Positions 36,175 to 46,931 of a stretch of DNA of 64,000 nucleotides are shown here, piece by piece. The position numbers and the translations under genes are program-made. Source of the stretch: Cyanobium sp. M30B3 (GTDB lineage Bacteria > Cyanobacteriota > Cyanobacteriia > PCC-6307 > Cyanobiaceae); contig CP073761.1 of the NCBI GenBank assembly GCA_018399015.1, positions 2,480,001 to 2,544,000 on the forward strand, given 5' to 3'. Positions within the stretch are counted from its first letter, which is position 1, and every line of letters begins with the position of its first letter. The notes below the pieces were generated by a model. It worked only from the letters and a program-made list of their open reading frames with translations. It ran no database searches and was not told where the DNA came from.

Positions 36175-36777
36175 CTAGTCCAGGTCGTAGAGCAGGAAGA
36201 AGCTGTGGGGCGGATCCGGCTTCCCCTGCATGCGCCAGCGGTCCACCAGCTGCCTGAGGTCGTCCTGGTACTGGCGCCTGGCGGGCCGTACCCGTCTGTA
36301 GTAATAAATCACCCCCGGCACCACGCCGCAGAGCAGCAGGCCCCAGAGGATCCACTGGCGCCGCTTCACCCCCTCCTCATAGGGAAAGCGCCGGCCGGTG
36401 CCGATCGCCCAGGCCAGGGCCCGCAGCCGCTCGGGCTGCACGCGGATCTGGCGGCGCTCCACATCGAGGGTGCTCTCCTTGAGCACGTCCTCCTTGAGGT
36501 CCTTGAGCAGCTCGCGGGCCAGGGCGCGGCGGAAGCGCAGCATCTCCCGGGCCTGCACCAAGGGCACCCGCTGGATCAGGGTGCCCTCGGCGGTGCGCAG
36601 GGTGTAGCCGCCGCGGCCAATCGCCGACTGCTCGTAGCAGGCGTTGCGGCCTTCGCGGATCTTGCCCAGGCGGCGGGCATAGTCCTGGGCGCCGGCGAAC
36701 ACCAGTTTCTGCCCCTCCTCGCGGTCCGCCAGGCGCCGCCTGTCGGCTCCTGATTTGCCTTTTCGCCAAATGGACAC
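36175..36777 (-). CDS. Membrane protein of unknown family, paralogue B flanking pilins (module 2)
   Basis: A 200-residue protein from GTG 36777, related to paralogue A (34157-34783). Shared features are [26 protein letters not shown], the membrane helix LLLCGVVPGVIYYYRRV and the C-terminal VDRWRMQGKPDPPHSFF. Same strand as the two enclosed pilins, and first gene of the operon. Its function is unknown. Confidence 0.65.
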   Translation of the reverse strand: MSIWRKGKSGADRRRLADREEGQKLVFAGAQDYARRLGKIREGRNACYEQSAIGRGGYTLRTAEGTLIQRVPLVQAREMLRFRRALARELLKDLKEDVLKESTLDVERRQIRVQPERLRALAWAIGTGRRFPYEEGVKRRQWILWGLLLCGVVPGVIYYYRRVRPARRQYQDDLRQLVDRWRMQGKPDPPHSFFLLYDLD

Positions 36778-36900
36778 CGTGGCTTAGGCAAAACCGCTTA
36801 AACCGCATTATGCCGCCCGGGCGTTGGGCCAGACGTGGCTGCCTAGGATCAACCCCCAGGCTGCCAGCGGCCCCTTCCGCGGCAGCGGCTCCCCCAGCGC

Positions 36901-38709
<1,809 letters not shown>

Positions 38710-38718
38710 GCGTCTGCG

Positions 38719-39603
38719 ATGCCCGCCACCATCTACCTGCACTGGACCGCCACCCCCTACAGCTGGGTGCGCAGTGGCCTTTACCACTCGATCATCAACG
38801 GCGACGGCCACGTGCACCGGCTGCACAGCTACGCCGCCGACCTGCCGGCCCACACCTGGCGGCGCAATGCCAACAGCATCGCCCTCAGCTGCGCCTGCAT
38901 GGGCGGCCGGCCCGACCCCTGGACGATCCCGCCCACCGAGCCCCAGCTGGAGGCGCTCTGCCAGGAGGCCGCCGCCGTGGCCCGCAGCTGGGGCTGGGGC
39001 GCCGATGCCATCACGATCCAGCGGCTGATGACCCACGCCGAGGCGGCGGCCAACCGCGACGGCCGGGTGATGCACGACAACTACGGGCCGGTGGCCTGGG
39101 GCGGCACGGGCGAGCGCTGGGACCTGATGCAGCTGAAGAAGGGCGGCCCGGCCGACGGCGGCGAGCAGCTGCGCGAGCGGGTGCGCCAGATCCTGCGGGA
39201 GGCCGACCGGCCCGGGCCCCAGCCGCTGCAGTTCCGCCGGGCCGGCAGCATCGAGGCCCGCGGCCTGCCCCTGGCCACCCAGATCGACGAGCTCGGCCGC
39301 AGCTGGGCCCTGGCGGCCGACCTGCTCGAGCGCTACGACCTGCCCTTCCAGTGGGAGGCCAGCCGCCGGCGCATCCTGGTGGGCGCCCTGGACGTGGTGC
39401 CGCTGTATCAGGAGGACGGCGTGCAGGCCTCGGTGGGCTGGCCGCTGGTGGAGCTCACCCTGGAGCAGGCCGGCGCGCCGGTGATCCTGCGCGGCATCCT
39501 GCGTGACAACCGGGCCTGGTGCCGGGTGCTGGAGTTCGCCGAGGAGTTCGGCATCTCCATCAGCTTCGAGCCGTTCGCGCTGCACGAGCGCCGCGGCGGC
39601 TGA
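38719..39603 (+). CDS. N-acetylmuramoyl-L-alanine amidase-like protein
   Basis: A 294-residue protein whose first about 160 residues resemble the amidase_2 zinc fold: HWTATPYSW near the N-terminus and the later MTHAEAAANRDGR supply probable zinc histidines. The C-terminal 110 residues are of unknown fold (QIDELGRSWALAADLLERY, LVGALDVVPLY). No signal peptide seen, so a periplasmic peptidoglycan role is not certain. Co-transcribed with lepA. Confidence 0.7.
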   Translation: MPATIYLHWTATPYSWVRSGLYHSIINGDGHVHRLHSYAADLPAHTWRRNANSIALSCACMGGRPDPWTIPPTEPQLEALCQEAAAVARSWGWGADAITIQRLMTHAEAAANRDGRVMHDNYGPVAWGGTGERWDLMQLKKGGPADGGEQLRERVRQILREADRPGPQPLQFRRAGSIEARGLPLATQIDELGRSWALAADLLERYDLPFQWEASRRRILVGALDVVPLYQEDGVQASVGWPLVELTLEQAGAPVILRGILRDNRAWCRVLEFAEEFGISISFEPFALHERRGG

Positions 39604-39616
39604 ACGGTCGCCCCGC

Positions 39617-41110
39617 TCAGGCAGCCTTCACGGCCGCCGCGATCAGGGCCGCCGGCAGCAGCGGCCGCTGGAAGTGATACCCCTGGAAAAGGGGGATGCC
39701 CAGCTTCTTCAGGGCGCTGAGGGTGGTGGCATCCTCCACCCCTTCGGCAACCAGCTGGAGATGCATGTGGCTGGCCATGCTGGAGATCACGGCCACGATC
39801 TGGGCGGCCATGGCATCGCTGTCGAGGGCCATCACAAACGACTTGTCGATCTTGATCTCGTCGGGCCGCAGGGTGCTGAGCAGGCTGAGGGAGGAGTAGC
39901 CGGTGCCGAAATCATCGAGGGCCAGGTGGTAGCCCTGGCGGCGGAACTGGCTGAGGTTGGCCTCGGTGGCCGGGTTGCGCTCCAGGATCGAGGCCTCGGT
40001 GATCTCCAGGGTGATCAGCTGGGGCGGGATGCCGGCCTCGCGCAGCATGGCGGTGAGGCGCAGGTGCAGCTCGGGATCACTGAGCTGGCTGGGGCTGATG
40101 TTGGTGGAGAGGCGCAGCTCGGGCAGCTGCAGGGCCTGGCGAATGGCGTTGAAGCCCTCCAGGGAGAGCGAGAAGATCTGATCGCCCAGCTCGCGCATCA
40201 GCCGGTAGCGCTCGGCCACGGCGATGAAGCGGTCCGGCGCAATGACCCCCCGCGTGGGGTGCTGCCAGCGGGCCAGGGCCTCCAGGCTCCACCACTGGCC
40301 GTCACCCTTCACCAGCGGCTGGAAGGCCATGGTCAAGCTGCCCTGGCGCATCGCCTCCTTGAGATCGCTGAACAGCTGGTAGTCGTCGAGGCTGCTGGCG
40401 CCGCTGGCCGTGAGATCGAACACGGCCACCCGCTCGTGGCGCTGGGCCTTGGCCTGGAGGATGGCGCCATCGAGCTGGCGCAGGATCGCCGCGGCGTCGG
40501 TGGCCTCCGGCCGCATCACGCTCACGCCCACACTCACGCCCACATCGAGGCTGGTGTCGCCCAGGTCGAGGGCCGGGCGGAACTGGGCCACCAGGCGGGA
40601 GGCGAACTGGTAGGCGTGGGCCCTGAGCAGCTCCTCGCCGTCGCCGATGCCGGAGAGGTCCATCAGCACGGCGAATTCATCGTCGCCGTAGCGCGCCAGC
40701 CCGTCGCCCAGGCGCACGGTGTGCCGGAGGCGCTCGGCCACGGCGATCAGCACCCGGTCGCCGGTGGCGTGGCCGTAGGTGTCGTTGAGGCTGCGGAACT
40801 GGTCGATGTCCACGAACAGCACCGCGAAGGGCTTGCCGGACCGCCGGGCGCGGTCGGCCGCCAGGTTGATCTGCTCGAGGAAGTGGGGGCGGTTGGGCAG
40901 GCCGGTGAGCGGATCGAGCTGGCTGAGCGCCTGGGCCGAGGCCTTCAGCTGGCGCTGCTGCCTCTCCTGGCGCAGCAGCACCAGCAGCAATCCCAGCAGC
41001 AGGGCCAGGGCCAGCAGCTGCAGGCCGGGGGGCTGCAGCCGCAGGATGGCGATGGCAGCGGTGGCGGCCACCACCAGTGCCAACAGCAGGGGCCGGCGGA
41101 CGCGCAACAT
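39617..41110 (-). CDS. Membrane GGDEF-EAL protein
   Basis: A 497-residue protein from ATG 41110. Two adjacent N-terminal hydrophobic helices (about residues 7-40) anchor it. The GGDEF domain carries YGDDEFAVL, in which the second glycine is aspartate, so cyclase activity is doubtful. The EAL domain retains LEALARWQHP, DDFGTGYSSLSLLSTL and VAEGVED. A phosphodiesterase is the likeliest reading. It diverges from a small pilus-module gene at 41184. Confidence 0.85.
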   Translation of the reverse strand: MLRVRRPLLLALVVAATAAIAILRLQPPGLQLLALALLLGLLLVLLRQERQQRQLKASAQALSQLDPLTGLPNRPHFLEQINLAADRARRSGKPFAVLFVDIDQFRSLNDTYGHATGDRVLIAVAERLRHTVRLGDGLARYGDDEFAVLMDLSGIGDGEELLRAHAYQFASRLVAQFRPALDLGDTSLDVGVSVGVSVMRPEATDAAAILRQLDGAILQAKAQRHERVAVFDLTASGASSLDDYQLFSDLKEAMRQGSLTMAFQPLVKGDGQWWSLEALARWQHPTRGVIAPDRFIAVAERYRLMRELGDQIFSLSLEGFNAIRQALQLPELRLSTNISPSQLSDPELHLRLTAMLREAGIPPQLITLEITEASILERNPATEANLSQFRRQGYHLALDDFGTGYSSLSLLSTLRPDEIKIDKSFVMALDSDAMAAQIVAVISSMASHMHLQLVAEGVEDATTLSALKKLGIPLFQGYHFQRPLLPAALIAAAVKAA

Positions 41111-41183
41111 CGCGGCGGGCAACTGGGCACAAATTACCGGTGCTGCCGCGGTGGCAACCCTGCTCCAGTTGCCGAGAAGAACA

Positions 41184-41630
41184 ATGCTGCCGCTGGCCTG
41201 GAGTGTGTCGTTGCTGCTGCTGCTCAGCAGCCTGTCGCTGCAGGCGCTGGCGCTGCAGGAGGGCAGCCTGCAGGCCCTGCGCCAGCGCCGCCGCCTGCAG
41301 GAGGACCAGCTGATGACGGCGGCCCAGCGCCTGGCCGGCCGGTTGCAGCGCCAGCACCGCTGCCCGCTGCCGCTCGCCGCTGGGGAATGGGATGCGGCGG
41401 GCTGCGCCACGGCCGCCGAGCTGGGGGCGCTGCGCCAGGGGTTGCGCGCCTACCGGCCCGAGCCGGCCGCCGGCGGCTCCCAGGCCCTGGAGGGCCGGGT
41501 GGAGCTGGTGCTGCAGCAGGGCCAGGAGGCCGCCGCGGCCTTCGCGCTGCACTGGCGGCGGCCGGATCCAGCTGGGCCGCCCCAGCTGGTGGCGCTGCGG
41601 GAGCTGGGTCTGCGCCAGGTGCAGCCATGA
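41184..41630 (+). CDS. Short PilX-like protein (module 3)
   Basis: A 148-residue protein: N-terminal hydrophobic helix (WSVSLLLLLSSLSLQALAL) followed by a helical, Arg/Gln-rich region. In gene order it corresponds to the PilX-like first gene of modules 1 and 4, but is much shorter and lacks the large C-terminal domain. Its stop overlaps the next start (ATGA). The match to PilX is from position and architecture rather than sequence. Confidence 0.5.
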   Translation: MLPLAWSVSLLLLLSSLSLQALALQEGSLQALRQRRRLQEDQLMTAAQRLAGRLQRQHRCPLPLAAGEWDAAGCATAAELGALRQGLRAYRPEPAAGGSQALEGRVELVLQQGQEAAAAFALHWRRPDPAGPPQLVALRELGLRQVQP

Positions 41631-42001
41631 CCCTCACGGAGATCCTGGTGTCCGCGTCCCTGCTGGTGATCAGCGCCAGTGCCTCGCTGCAGGTGTGGGC
41701 CTCGGGCAGCCGCTGGAGCCTGCGCAGCGAGCAGCGGCTGGAGCAGCGGCAGGCCGTGGAGGCGGAGCTGCTGGCGGTGCAGGCCCGGCTGCAGCAGCTG
41801 GCCGGCACGCCGATCGCCGGCGATTGCGGGGTGGCCGCCGACTGGCTGGTGAGCCAGCTGCCGGCCCTGCAGCGCCAGGGGGATGGCGTGCTGCTGCGGC
41901 TCCAGGGCAGCGACGGCGGTGAACGCCAGCGCTGGTACGACCCGGCCGCCTATGGGCTGTGCAACCCATCTACAGCGCATGTGCTCCCGCCATCGACCTG
42001 A
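41627..42001 (+). CDS. PilV-like pseudopilin with very short leader (module 3)
   Basis: A 124-residue protein starting MTLTEILVSASLLVISA. The pattern matches the pilin motif FTLTEILV but with the initiator methionine in place of phenylalanine at +1 and no leader or preceding glycine, so processing by prepilin peptidase is doubtful. Globular part: two cysteines. The gene ends 33 bases before an adhesin gene that intrudes into the module. Confidence 0.6.
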   Translation: MTLTEILVSASLLVISASASLQVWASGSRWSLRSEQRLEQRQAVEAELLAVQARLQQLAGTPIAGDCGVAADWLVSQLPALQRQGDGVLLRLQGSDGGERQRWYDPAAYGLCNPSTAHVLPPST

Positions 42002-42034
42002 ACCGTCAACAGCCTGGCTTTGGTCTCTGGGCTC

Positions 42035-43987
42035 ATGTCGACGGTGTTCAACTTCTGGGTACTCAATCTCGGCTCAATCGGGTCGTTCGTCAATCAGGGC
42101 GACCTGGTAGATACCTACCTGCTGCCGGAAGAACTGGAAACGGATCAGGGTTTTGAATCCGAGCCGGACTTCTTTATGGAGCCGGATACCAGTTTGGATG
42201 GGAGTGCCGATTCCAATCCAGAGACCCTGCAGGAAGACGCACTCGCAGAAATCGGTTCGCTTCCCACCCAGGACGATCTGGCCAATTCCTTTCTGCCCTC
42301 GGAAGAACCGGAAACGGATCAGGATTTTGAACCCGAGCCGGACTTCTTTATTGAGCCGGATACCAGTTTGGATGGGAGTGCCGATTCCAATCCAGAGGCT
42401 CTGCAGGAAGATGTACTGGCGGAAATCGGTTCGCTTCCCACGATTGATTCGCTTCCCAATCTGGACGATCTGATCAATTCATTACTCCCCCCGCTGGAGC
42501 CGGACGTTGTGGAGGAACCAGAAGCTGTGGATGATCCCGAACCCGAGCCGGACGTTGTGGAGGAGCCAGAGGCTGTGGATGATCCTGAACCCGAGCCGGA
42601 CGTTGTAGAGGAACCGGAGGCTGTCGATGATCCTGAACCCGAGCCGGACGTTGTGGAGGAACCGGAGGCTGTGGATGATCCTGAACCTGAGCAGGACGTT
42701 GTAGAGGAACCGGAGGCTGTCGATGATCCTGAACCTGAGCCGGATGTTGTAGAGGAACCGGAGGCTGTGGATGATCCTGAACCTGAGCCGGACGTCGTAG
42801 AGGAACCGGAGGCTGTGGAGGAACAGGAGCCAGCACCGGCCGAGCCGGATGGGGTGGCTGGGCCGGAGGCTGAAACAGCAGCGTCGGAGACGAGTTCGGA
42901 GTCGAGTGCTGGTGCCGATCCCAATCCGGAGGCCCCGGATGTGGCTGCGGAATCGGCGCCTGAATCCACCAACTCCTCCAGCATCAACTCCACCAGCACC
43001 AGCAGCAGCACCACCAGCACCAGCACCAGCACCACCAGCACGTCAACCTCCACCAGCACCAGCGGGGGCTCGTCGTCGATGGTGACGACGTCATCTGTGA
43101 AGCGCGCTGAGGTGACGCAGCTGGCGAGTGCCGTGGTGTCGATCGCGGCGGGCATCGAGCTGCGCGCTGGCGGAAAGCAGGGCCGCAACACCTTCAGCTT
43201 CACGCTGACGCGCAGCGGCGACAGCACGGGCGAGAGCAGTGTGGCCTGGGCCGTGAGGGGGCGGGGCGACAACCCGGCGGCGGCGCAGGACTTCCGCGGC
43301 CAGCAGCTGCCACGCGGCACGGTGACGTTCGCCGCCGGTGAAACCAGCCGCACCGTGAGCGTCCGCGTGCGGCCCACCGATCGAGAGAAGGGATTTACGC
43401 TCAGACTCGACAAGGCCAGGGGTGCCGTGCTCGGCCGCAGCCAGGCCCGGGCCACGATCGCCCCGCGCGACAAGCTGATCGGCACCGACAGCGACGACCG
43501 CATCCAGGGCTCCAGGCGCGCGGACGTCATCGAGGGCGGGCGCGGCCAGGACCTGCTCACCGGCGGCGGCAAGGCCGACCAGTTCGGCTTCCGCTACGGC
43601 GATTCCCAGATCGGCAGCCCCGACCGGATCACCGATTTCCGCTTCGGCAAGGACAGGATCGCCCTGCTCAACGGCAAGGGCCGGGCCCGGGGCCTGCCGC
43701 GCCGCTTCAGCCGTGCCGCCGACAACAGCTCGGCCAGCAGCCTGGAGGATCTGGCGGCGGCGGTGTTTGCCGATGCCAACGGCCGCCGCTCGGGCAACCA
43801 GGCCCTGGGCCGCCGCGAGGCCGCGCTGGTGGTGTCCACCAACGCGCAGATCGCCGGCACCTACCTGCTGATCAACAACGGCAAGGCCGGCCTCAACCCC
43901 CGCAGAGACCTGCTGATCGAGGTGAGCGGCTTCAGCGGTGGCCTGCCCGGGCTGGGCCGGATCGATCCCGGCCTGGTGTTCGGCTGA
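42035..43987 (+). CDS. Calx-beta / RTX-type surface adhesin with repeat stalk
   Basis: About 650 residues from ATG 42035. Order: an N-terminal part with two 57-residue repeats (about residues 30-135), an acidic stalk of seven 16-residue units of the [16 protein letters not shown] type, a Ser/Thr-rich linker (about 310-350), a Calx-beta domain ([16 protein letters not shown] through [18 protein letters not shown]), an RTX calcium-binding stretch ([32 protein letters not shown]) and a C-terminal block ([16 protein letters not shown]). Predicted calcium-dependent, probably type I-secreted. It lies between two pseudopilin genes on the same strand. The repeat region is less GC-rich than its neighbours. 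Confidence 0.75.
   Translation: MSTVFNFWVLNLGSIGSFVNQGDLVDTYLLPEELETDQGFESEPDFFMEPDTSLDGSADSNPETLQEDALAEIGSLPTQDDLANSFLPSEEPETDQDFEPEPDFFIEPDTSLDGSADSNPEALQEDVLAEIGSLPTIDSLPNLDDLINSLLPPLEPDVVEEPEAVDDPEPEPDVVEEPEAVDDPEPEPDVVEEPEAVDDPEPEPDVVEEPEAVDDPEPEQDVVEEPEAVDDPEPEPDVVEEPEAVDDPEPEPDVVEEPEAVEEQEPAPAEPDGVAGPEAETAASETSSESSAGADPNPEAPDVAAESAPESTNSSSINSTSTSSSTTSTSTSTTSTSTSTSTSGGSSSMVTTSSVKRAEVTQLASAVVSIAAGIELRAGGKQGRNTFSFTLTRSGDSTGESSVAWAVRGRGDNPAAAQDFRGQQLPRGTVTFAAGETSRTVSVRVRPTDREKGFTLRLDKARGAVLGRSQARATIAPRDKLIGTDSDDRIQGSRRADVIEGGRGQDLLTGGGKADQFGFRYGDSQIGSPDRITDFRFGKDRIALLNGKGRARGLPRRFSRAADNSSASSLEDLAAAVFADANGRRSGNQALGRREAALVVSTNAQIAGTYLLINNGKAGLNPRRDLLIEVSGFSGGLPGLGRIDPGLVFG
42122..42439 (+). 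repeat. Two 171-bp in-frame repeats (second incomplete)
   Basis: Units begin at 42122 and 42293; each encodes a 57-residue unit, the second recognisable for about 49 residues, with few differences (for example [13 protein letters not shown] against [13 protein letters not shown]). Confidence 0.8.
42497..42832 (+). repeat. Seven 48-bp tandem repeats encoding an acidic stalk
   Basis: Seven consecutive 48-bp units encode [16 protein letters not shown] with only isolated changes (EQ in unit 5, EEQEP at the end of unit 7). Near-identity at the DNA level suggests recent expansion. Confidence 0.85.
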
Positions 43988-44050
43988 AGGGCTGGGCCCC
44001 GGATGTGGGCGGGCGTGGGGCAACCCTGAGGCAGTTGCTGCCCCGCGGCC

Positions 44051-44590
44051 ATGGCGGTTGCCCACCAAGCCCACCAGCCCAACCAAGCCCACCCAGTCCC
44101 CCGAGCGCTCGCCGGCACCGGCCCCGCCCCCAGTGCCGGCTTCAGCCTGGTGGAGCTGCTGGTGGCGGTGGCGCTGCTGGCGATCCTGGCGGCGATCGCC
44201 CTGCCCAGCGGCCAGGGGGCCCTGGCGCGGATGCGGGTGGAGGCGGCCAGCCGGGAGGTGGTGCTGGCGATCGAGCGCCAGCGCGACCGGGCCCTGCGCC
44301 AGGGCCGCCCGGCCACGCTGCCGGTGGAGGGGGCCGGCGGGCTGGTGGAGCAGCTGGCGGCGGAGCACAGCCAGGTGGAGCTGCACCACAACCTGCCGGC
44401 CCAGCTGCGCTTCAGTGCCAACGGGCTGATGATCGACGGCGGCACGGTGCTGCTGGCGGCGCCCGGCACGCCCCTGATCCGCTGTGTGGTGTGGTCGCTG
44501 CCGCTGGGGGTGCTGCGGCTGGGGCGCTACGGCGCCCAACCCGGCGGGTCGCCCCAGGCCAGCCAGTGCCGGCCCGACCCCACGCTGTGA
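44051..44590 (+). CDS. FimT/GspH-like pseudopilin (module 3)
   Basis: A 179-residue prepilin with a long leader (about 30 residues, His/Pro/Ala-rich) and SAGFSLVELLVAVALLAILA. The GspH helix VVLAIERQRDRALRQ and FSANGLMIDGG follow. It lies 63 bases after the adhesin and six bases before the PilW-like gene. Confidence 0.8.
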   Translation: MAVAHQAHQPNQAHPVPRALAGTGPAPSAGFSLVELLVAVALLAILAAIALPSGQGALARMRVEAASREVVLAIERQRDRALRQGRPATLPVEGAGGLVEQLAAEHSQVELHHNLPAQLRFSANGLMIDGGTVLLAAPGTPLIRCVVWSLPLGVLRLGRYGAQPGGSPQASQCRPDPTL

Positions 44591-44595
44591 GCCCG

Positions 44596-45192
44596 ATGGG
44601 AACCCGGCGATTGCGGCCCCACGGCTGCCAGCGGCGCCGCATCCGCCAGGCCGGCTTCAGCCTGGTGGAGCTGCTGGTGAGCCTGCTGCTGGCGGGCGTG
44701 GTGAGCGGGGCGCTGCTGCAGGCGCTGCTGCTCGACACCCAGGCCTCACAGCGGCTGGGCCGCCAGCTGCGCGAGCGCCAGCAGGGGCAGCGGGCGCTGG
44801 AGCTGCTGCGCCAGGAGCTGCAGCAGGCGCAGTGGGTGCGCAGGGGCGATCAGCCGCTGCTGCCGGCGGGGCCCCAGTGCTCGCTCGCGGGCCGCCAGGT
44901 GGTGCTGCAGCTGGGCACCGCCAGTGGTGTGATCACCTACTCCGAGGGACCGGCGAGCGAGCCGATCTGGCGGGGGCGGGTGCTGCTGCGCTGCGGGCCG
45001 GCCTACGGGCTGGATGGCGGCCTGGCGGCGGGGCAGCCCCAGCACCGCGTGCTGCTCGATGCCCTGGCGCCCCAGGGTTTCACTGCCCAACCGGGCCCCG
45101 AAGCGGGGTTGCTGGCACTAACGCTGCGCCGCGATCTGGCGCCGGGCCAGCAGCTGGAGCAACGCGCTGTGTTGGCGGTCGCCATAGAGTGA
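44596..45192 (+). CDS. PilW-like pseudopilin (module 3)
   Basis: A 198-residue prepilin from ATG 44596: QAGFSLVELLVSLLLAGVV, then the helix QRALELLRQELQQAQW, two later cysteines. It completes the PilX-PilV-(adhesin)-FimT-PilW order. Followed after 21 bases by the HD-GYP gene. Confidence 0.78.
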   Translation: MGTRRLRPHGCQRRRIRQAGFSLVELLVSLLLAGVVSGALLQALLLDTQASQRLGRQLRERQQGQRALELLRQELQQAQWVRRGDQPLLPAGPQCSLAGRQVVLQLGTASGVITYSEGPASEPIWRGRVLLRCGPAYGLDGGLAAGQPQHRVLLDALAPQGFTAQPGPEAGLLALTLRRDLAPGQQLEQRAVLAVAIE

Positions 45193-45213
45193 AACGAGAT
45201 CTGGAATGAGCAG

Positions 45214-45849
45214 TTGTCGGCCCTGCACCTGGCGGCGGAGGTGGCCCACGCCGCAGCGTGCCTGCGCGACGGCGAAACGGGCAGCCACCTGGAGCGGGTG
45301 AACCGGATCACGCGCCTGATCGCCACGGCGGTGGCACCCCACTACGGGCTGAGCGAGGCCTTTGTGGAGCAGCTGAGCACCTATGCCCGCCTGCACGACA
45401 TCGGCAAGATCGGCATTCCGGACGCGATCCTGCTCAAGCCGGGCCGCCTCGATGCCGCGGAGATGGCGGTGATGCGCACCCATGTGGAGAAGGGGCTGGA
45501 GATTCTGGAGCGGGTGCTGGCGGCCCAGGGGCTGGCCGACCACGAGGCCGCCCGGCTGATCACCAACCTGGTGGCCACCCACCACGAGCGGCTGGATGGC
45601 AAGGGCTACCCGGCGGGGCTACGGGGCGAGCAGATCCCGGTGGAGGGGCGGATCGTGGCGGTGGCGGACGTGTTCGATGCCCTCACCCACACCCGCCCCT
45701 ACCGCCAGAGCCTGAGCCTGGATGAGGGCCTGGCGATGGTGCGCCAGCAGGCCGATGCCGGCCAGCTCGACCCGGTGTGCGTGGCGGCCCTGGAGGCGCA
45801 GCGGCCGGCGCTGGAGCGGATCGTGGCGGAGTTCAGGGATCGGGCTTGA
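45214..45849 (+). CDS. Stand-alone HD-GYP cyclic di-GMP phosphodiesterase domain
   Basis: A 211-residue protein, essentially only the HD-GYP catalytic domain: LHDIGKIGIPDAILLKPGRL, HHERLDGKGYPAGLRG and VADVFDALTHTRPY are all intact. There is no receiver domain; only a TTG start (45214) is available, because the in-frame stop of the preceding pilin lies 22 bases upstream. An ATG at 45206 is in another frame. Either it is a truncated response regulator or a natural domain protein translated by coupling. Predicted to hydrolyse cyclic di-GMP to GMP. Confidence 0.75.
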   Translation: MSALHLAAEVAHAAACLRDGETGSHLERVNRITRLIATAVAPHYGLSEAFVEQLSTYARLHDIGKIGIPDAILLKPGRLDAAEMAVMRTHVEKGLEILERVLAAQGLADHEAARLITNLVATHHERLDGKGYPAGLRGEQIPVEGRIVAVADVFDALTHTRPYRQSLSLDEGLAMVRQQADAGQLDPVCVAALEAQRPALERIVAEFRDRA

Positions 45850-45852
45850 GCC

Positions 45853-46056
45853 ATGCGACTCACGGATGAGACGGGGCAGGACAAGAGCTCGCTGATCCGC
45901 CAGCTGATCCAGGAGCGCTGGCAACGGCGTGTGCCGCTCCCGACGATCACCGAGCAGCTGCGCGGCCATCCCGCCAGCTTTCTGGCCACCCTTCCGCCCG
46001 GCAGTGCGGAAACACTCGATGGGCTGCTCAAGGCGCGGCGCGGGCGGCGGCCCTGA
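45853..46056 (+). CDS. Ribbon-helix-helix antitoxin, probably N-terminally truncated
   Basis: A 67-residue protein containing the helical part of an RHH domain (TGQDKSSLIRQLIQERWQR) but lacking the N-terminal beta-strand that contacts DNA. The C-terminal part (PTITEQLRGHPASF) resembles the toxin-binding tail of PIN-type antitoxins. The stop overlaps the next gene's start. Its 5' end lies three bases after the HD-GYP stop, suggesting a junction that removed the N-terminus. Confidence 0.55.
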   Translation: MRLTDETGQDKSSLIRQLIQERWQRRVPLPTITEQLRGHPASFLATLPPGSAETLDGLLKARRGRRP

Positions 46057-46495
46057 TGCGGCGCCCCCTGCGGCGGATCCTGATCGATTCGGGCATCCTG
46101 CTCAGCTATGACCAGCAGCAGGAACCCCTGCATCAGGCGGTGGTGGCGTTCTTTGACAGAACGGCTGCCCAGTTGATCACCTCTCCCATCTGCATTGCCG
46201 AGGTGCTGTGGCTACTGAGTGATCCTGGGGATTCCCGGGTGCGTGCTGCCCAGAACCATCTGCTCAACGCGGTGGCTGCGGGGGCATCCAGGTGATGGAC
46301 CTGCTCCCAGAGGACTATGCCCACATCGCCGAGCTGAATGACCGCTACGCGGATCTACCTGGCGACTTCGCCGATCTCACCCTCGTGGCTCTCTCAGAGC
46401 GGCTCAACCTGGCTGAGATCCTTACGCTTGACAGCGATTTCGATGTTTATCGGCGCTTCCGGCGGGAGCCTTTCTGCCGGGTGCCGGTCAGTTGA
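46056..46495 (+). pseudogene. PIN-domain toxin broken by a frameshift
   Basis: The first frame (46056-46295) encodes ILIDSGILLSYDQQQ with the first aspartate and PICIAEVLWLL with the glutamate. The second (46292-46495) encodes MDLLPEDYAHIAELNDRYAD followed by DFADLTLVALSERLNLAEIL and LTLDSDFDVY, carrying the remaining acidic residues. Joined, they form one ordinary PIN toxin of about 145 residues; the shift lies near 46290. Without sequencing error, the toxin is inactive. Confidence 0.75.
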
Positions 46496-46931
46496 GCTGC
46501 GCCAGATCGAGGCTGGCGGGCAGGCCGGGATGGTGCTCCTGGAGCTTGCGCAGCAGGCGTTGGTCTGCCGTGATCAGCGTGGCGTTCTGCTGCTCGGCCA
46601 AGGCGATGGTGAGGCAGTCGTAGGCTGGGTGATCGAGCAGGCTGCACCAGTGGTAGGCGCGGGCGAGCAGGGCCTGCGCGGGAAACAGGGCACCGAAGGG
46701 TTCACAGGCGCGGTGGGCCAGCCAGTCGAACTGCGCAGAAGTGATGGCCCCCTGCCGGAGGCTCTTCCAGGCGGCATTGAGCAGTTCCACCAGCACCAGA
46801 TCCGGGGCCAGCAGCAGCGGGTTGGCGGGGTCAGCCAACAGCAGGGCTGCCTGCTCGGAACCGGGCACGGCCACAAACCAGGCAAAGGCCACGGAGGCAT
46901 CCACCACCCAGGCGCGGGGTTCAGCGGCCAT
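46488..46931 (-). CDS. VapC-type PIN ribonuclease toxin
   Basis: A 147-residue PIN toxin, cleaving RNA. Acidic active-site residues are all present: VVDASVAFAWF, LVLVELLNAAWK, YDCLTIALAEQ and LITADQRLL. The start overlaps the end of a 49-codon antitoxin gene. It converges on the frameshifted PIN gene, overlapping its 3' end by eight bases. Confidence 0.82.
   Translation of the reverse strand: MAAEPRAWVVDASVAFAWFVAVPGSEQAALLLADPANPLLLAPDLVLVELLNAAWKSLRQGAITSAQFDWLAHRACEPFGALFPAQALLARAYHWCSLLDHPAYDCLTIALAEQQNATLITADQRLLRKLQEHHPGLPASLDLAQLN

Noticed and set aside
39503-42001. A single 832-codon gene
   Set aside because: Only the last 124 codons (from 41627) look like protein; the rest is antisense to the GGDEF-EAL gene and crosses a separate small gene.
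42497-42832. CRISPR-like array
   Set aside because: The 48-bp repeats are contiguous, in frame and coding, with no unique spacers.
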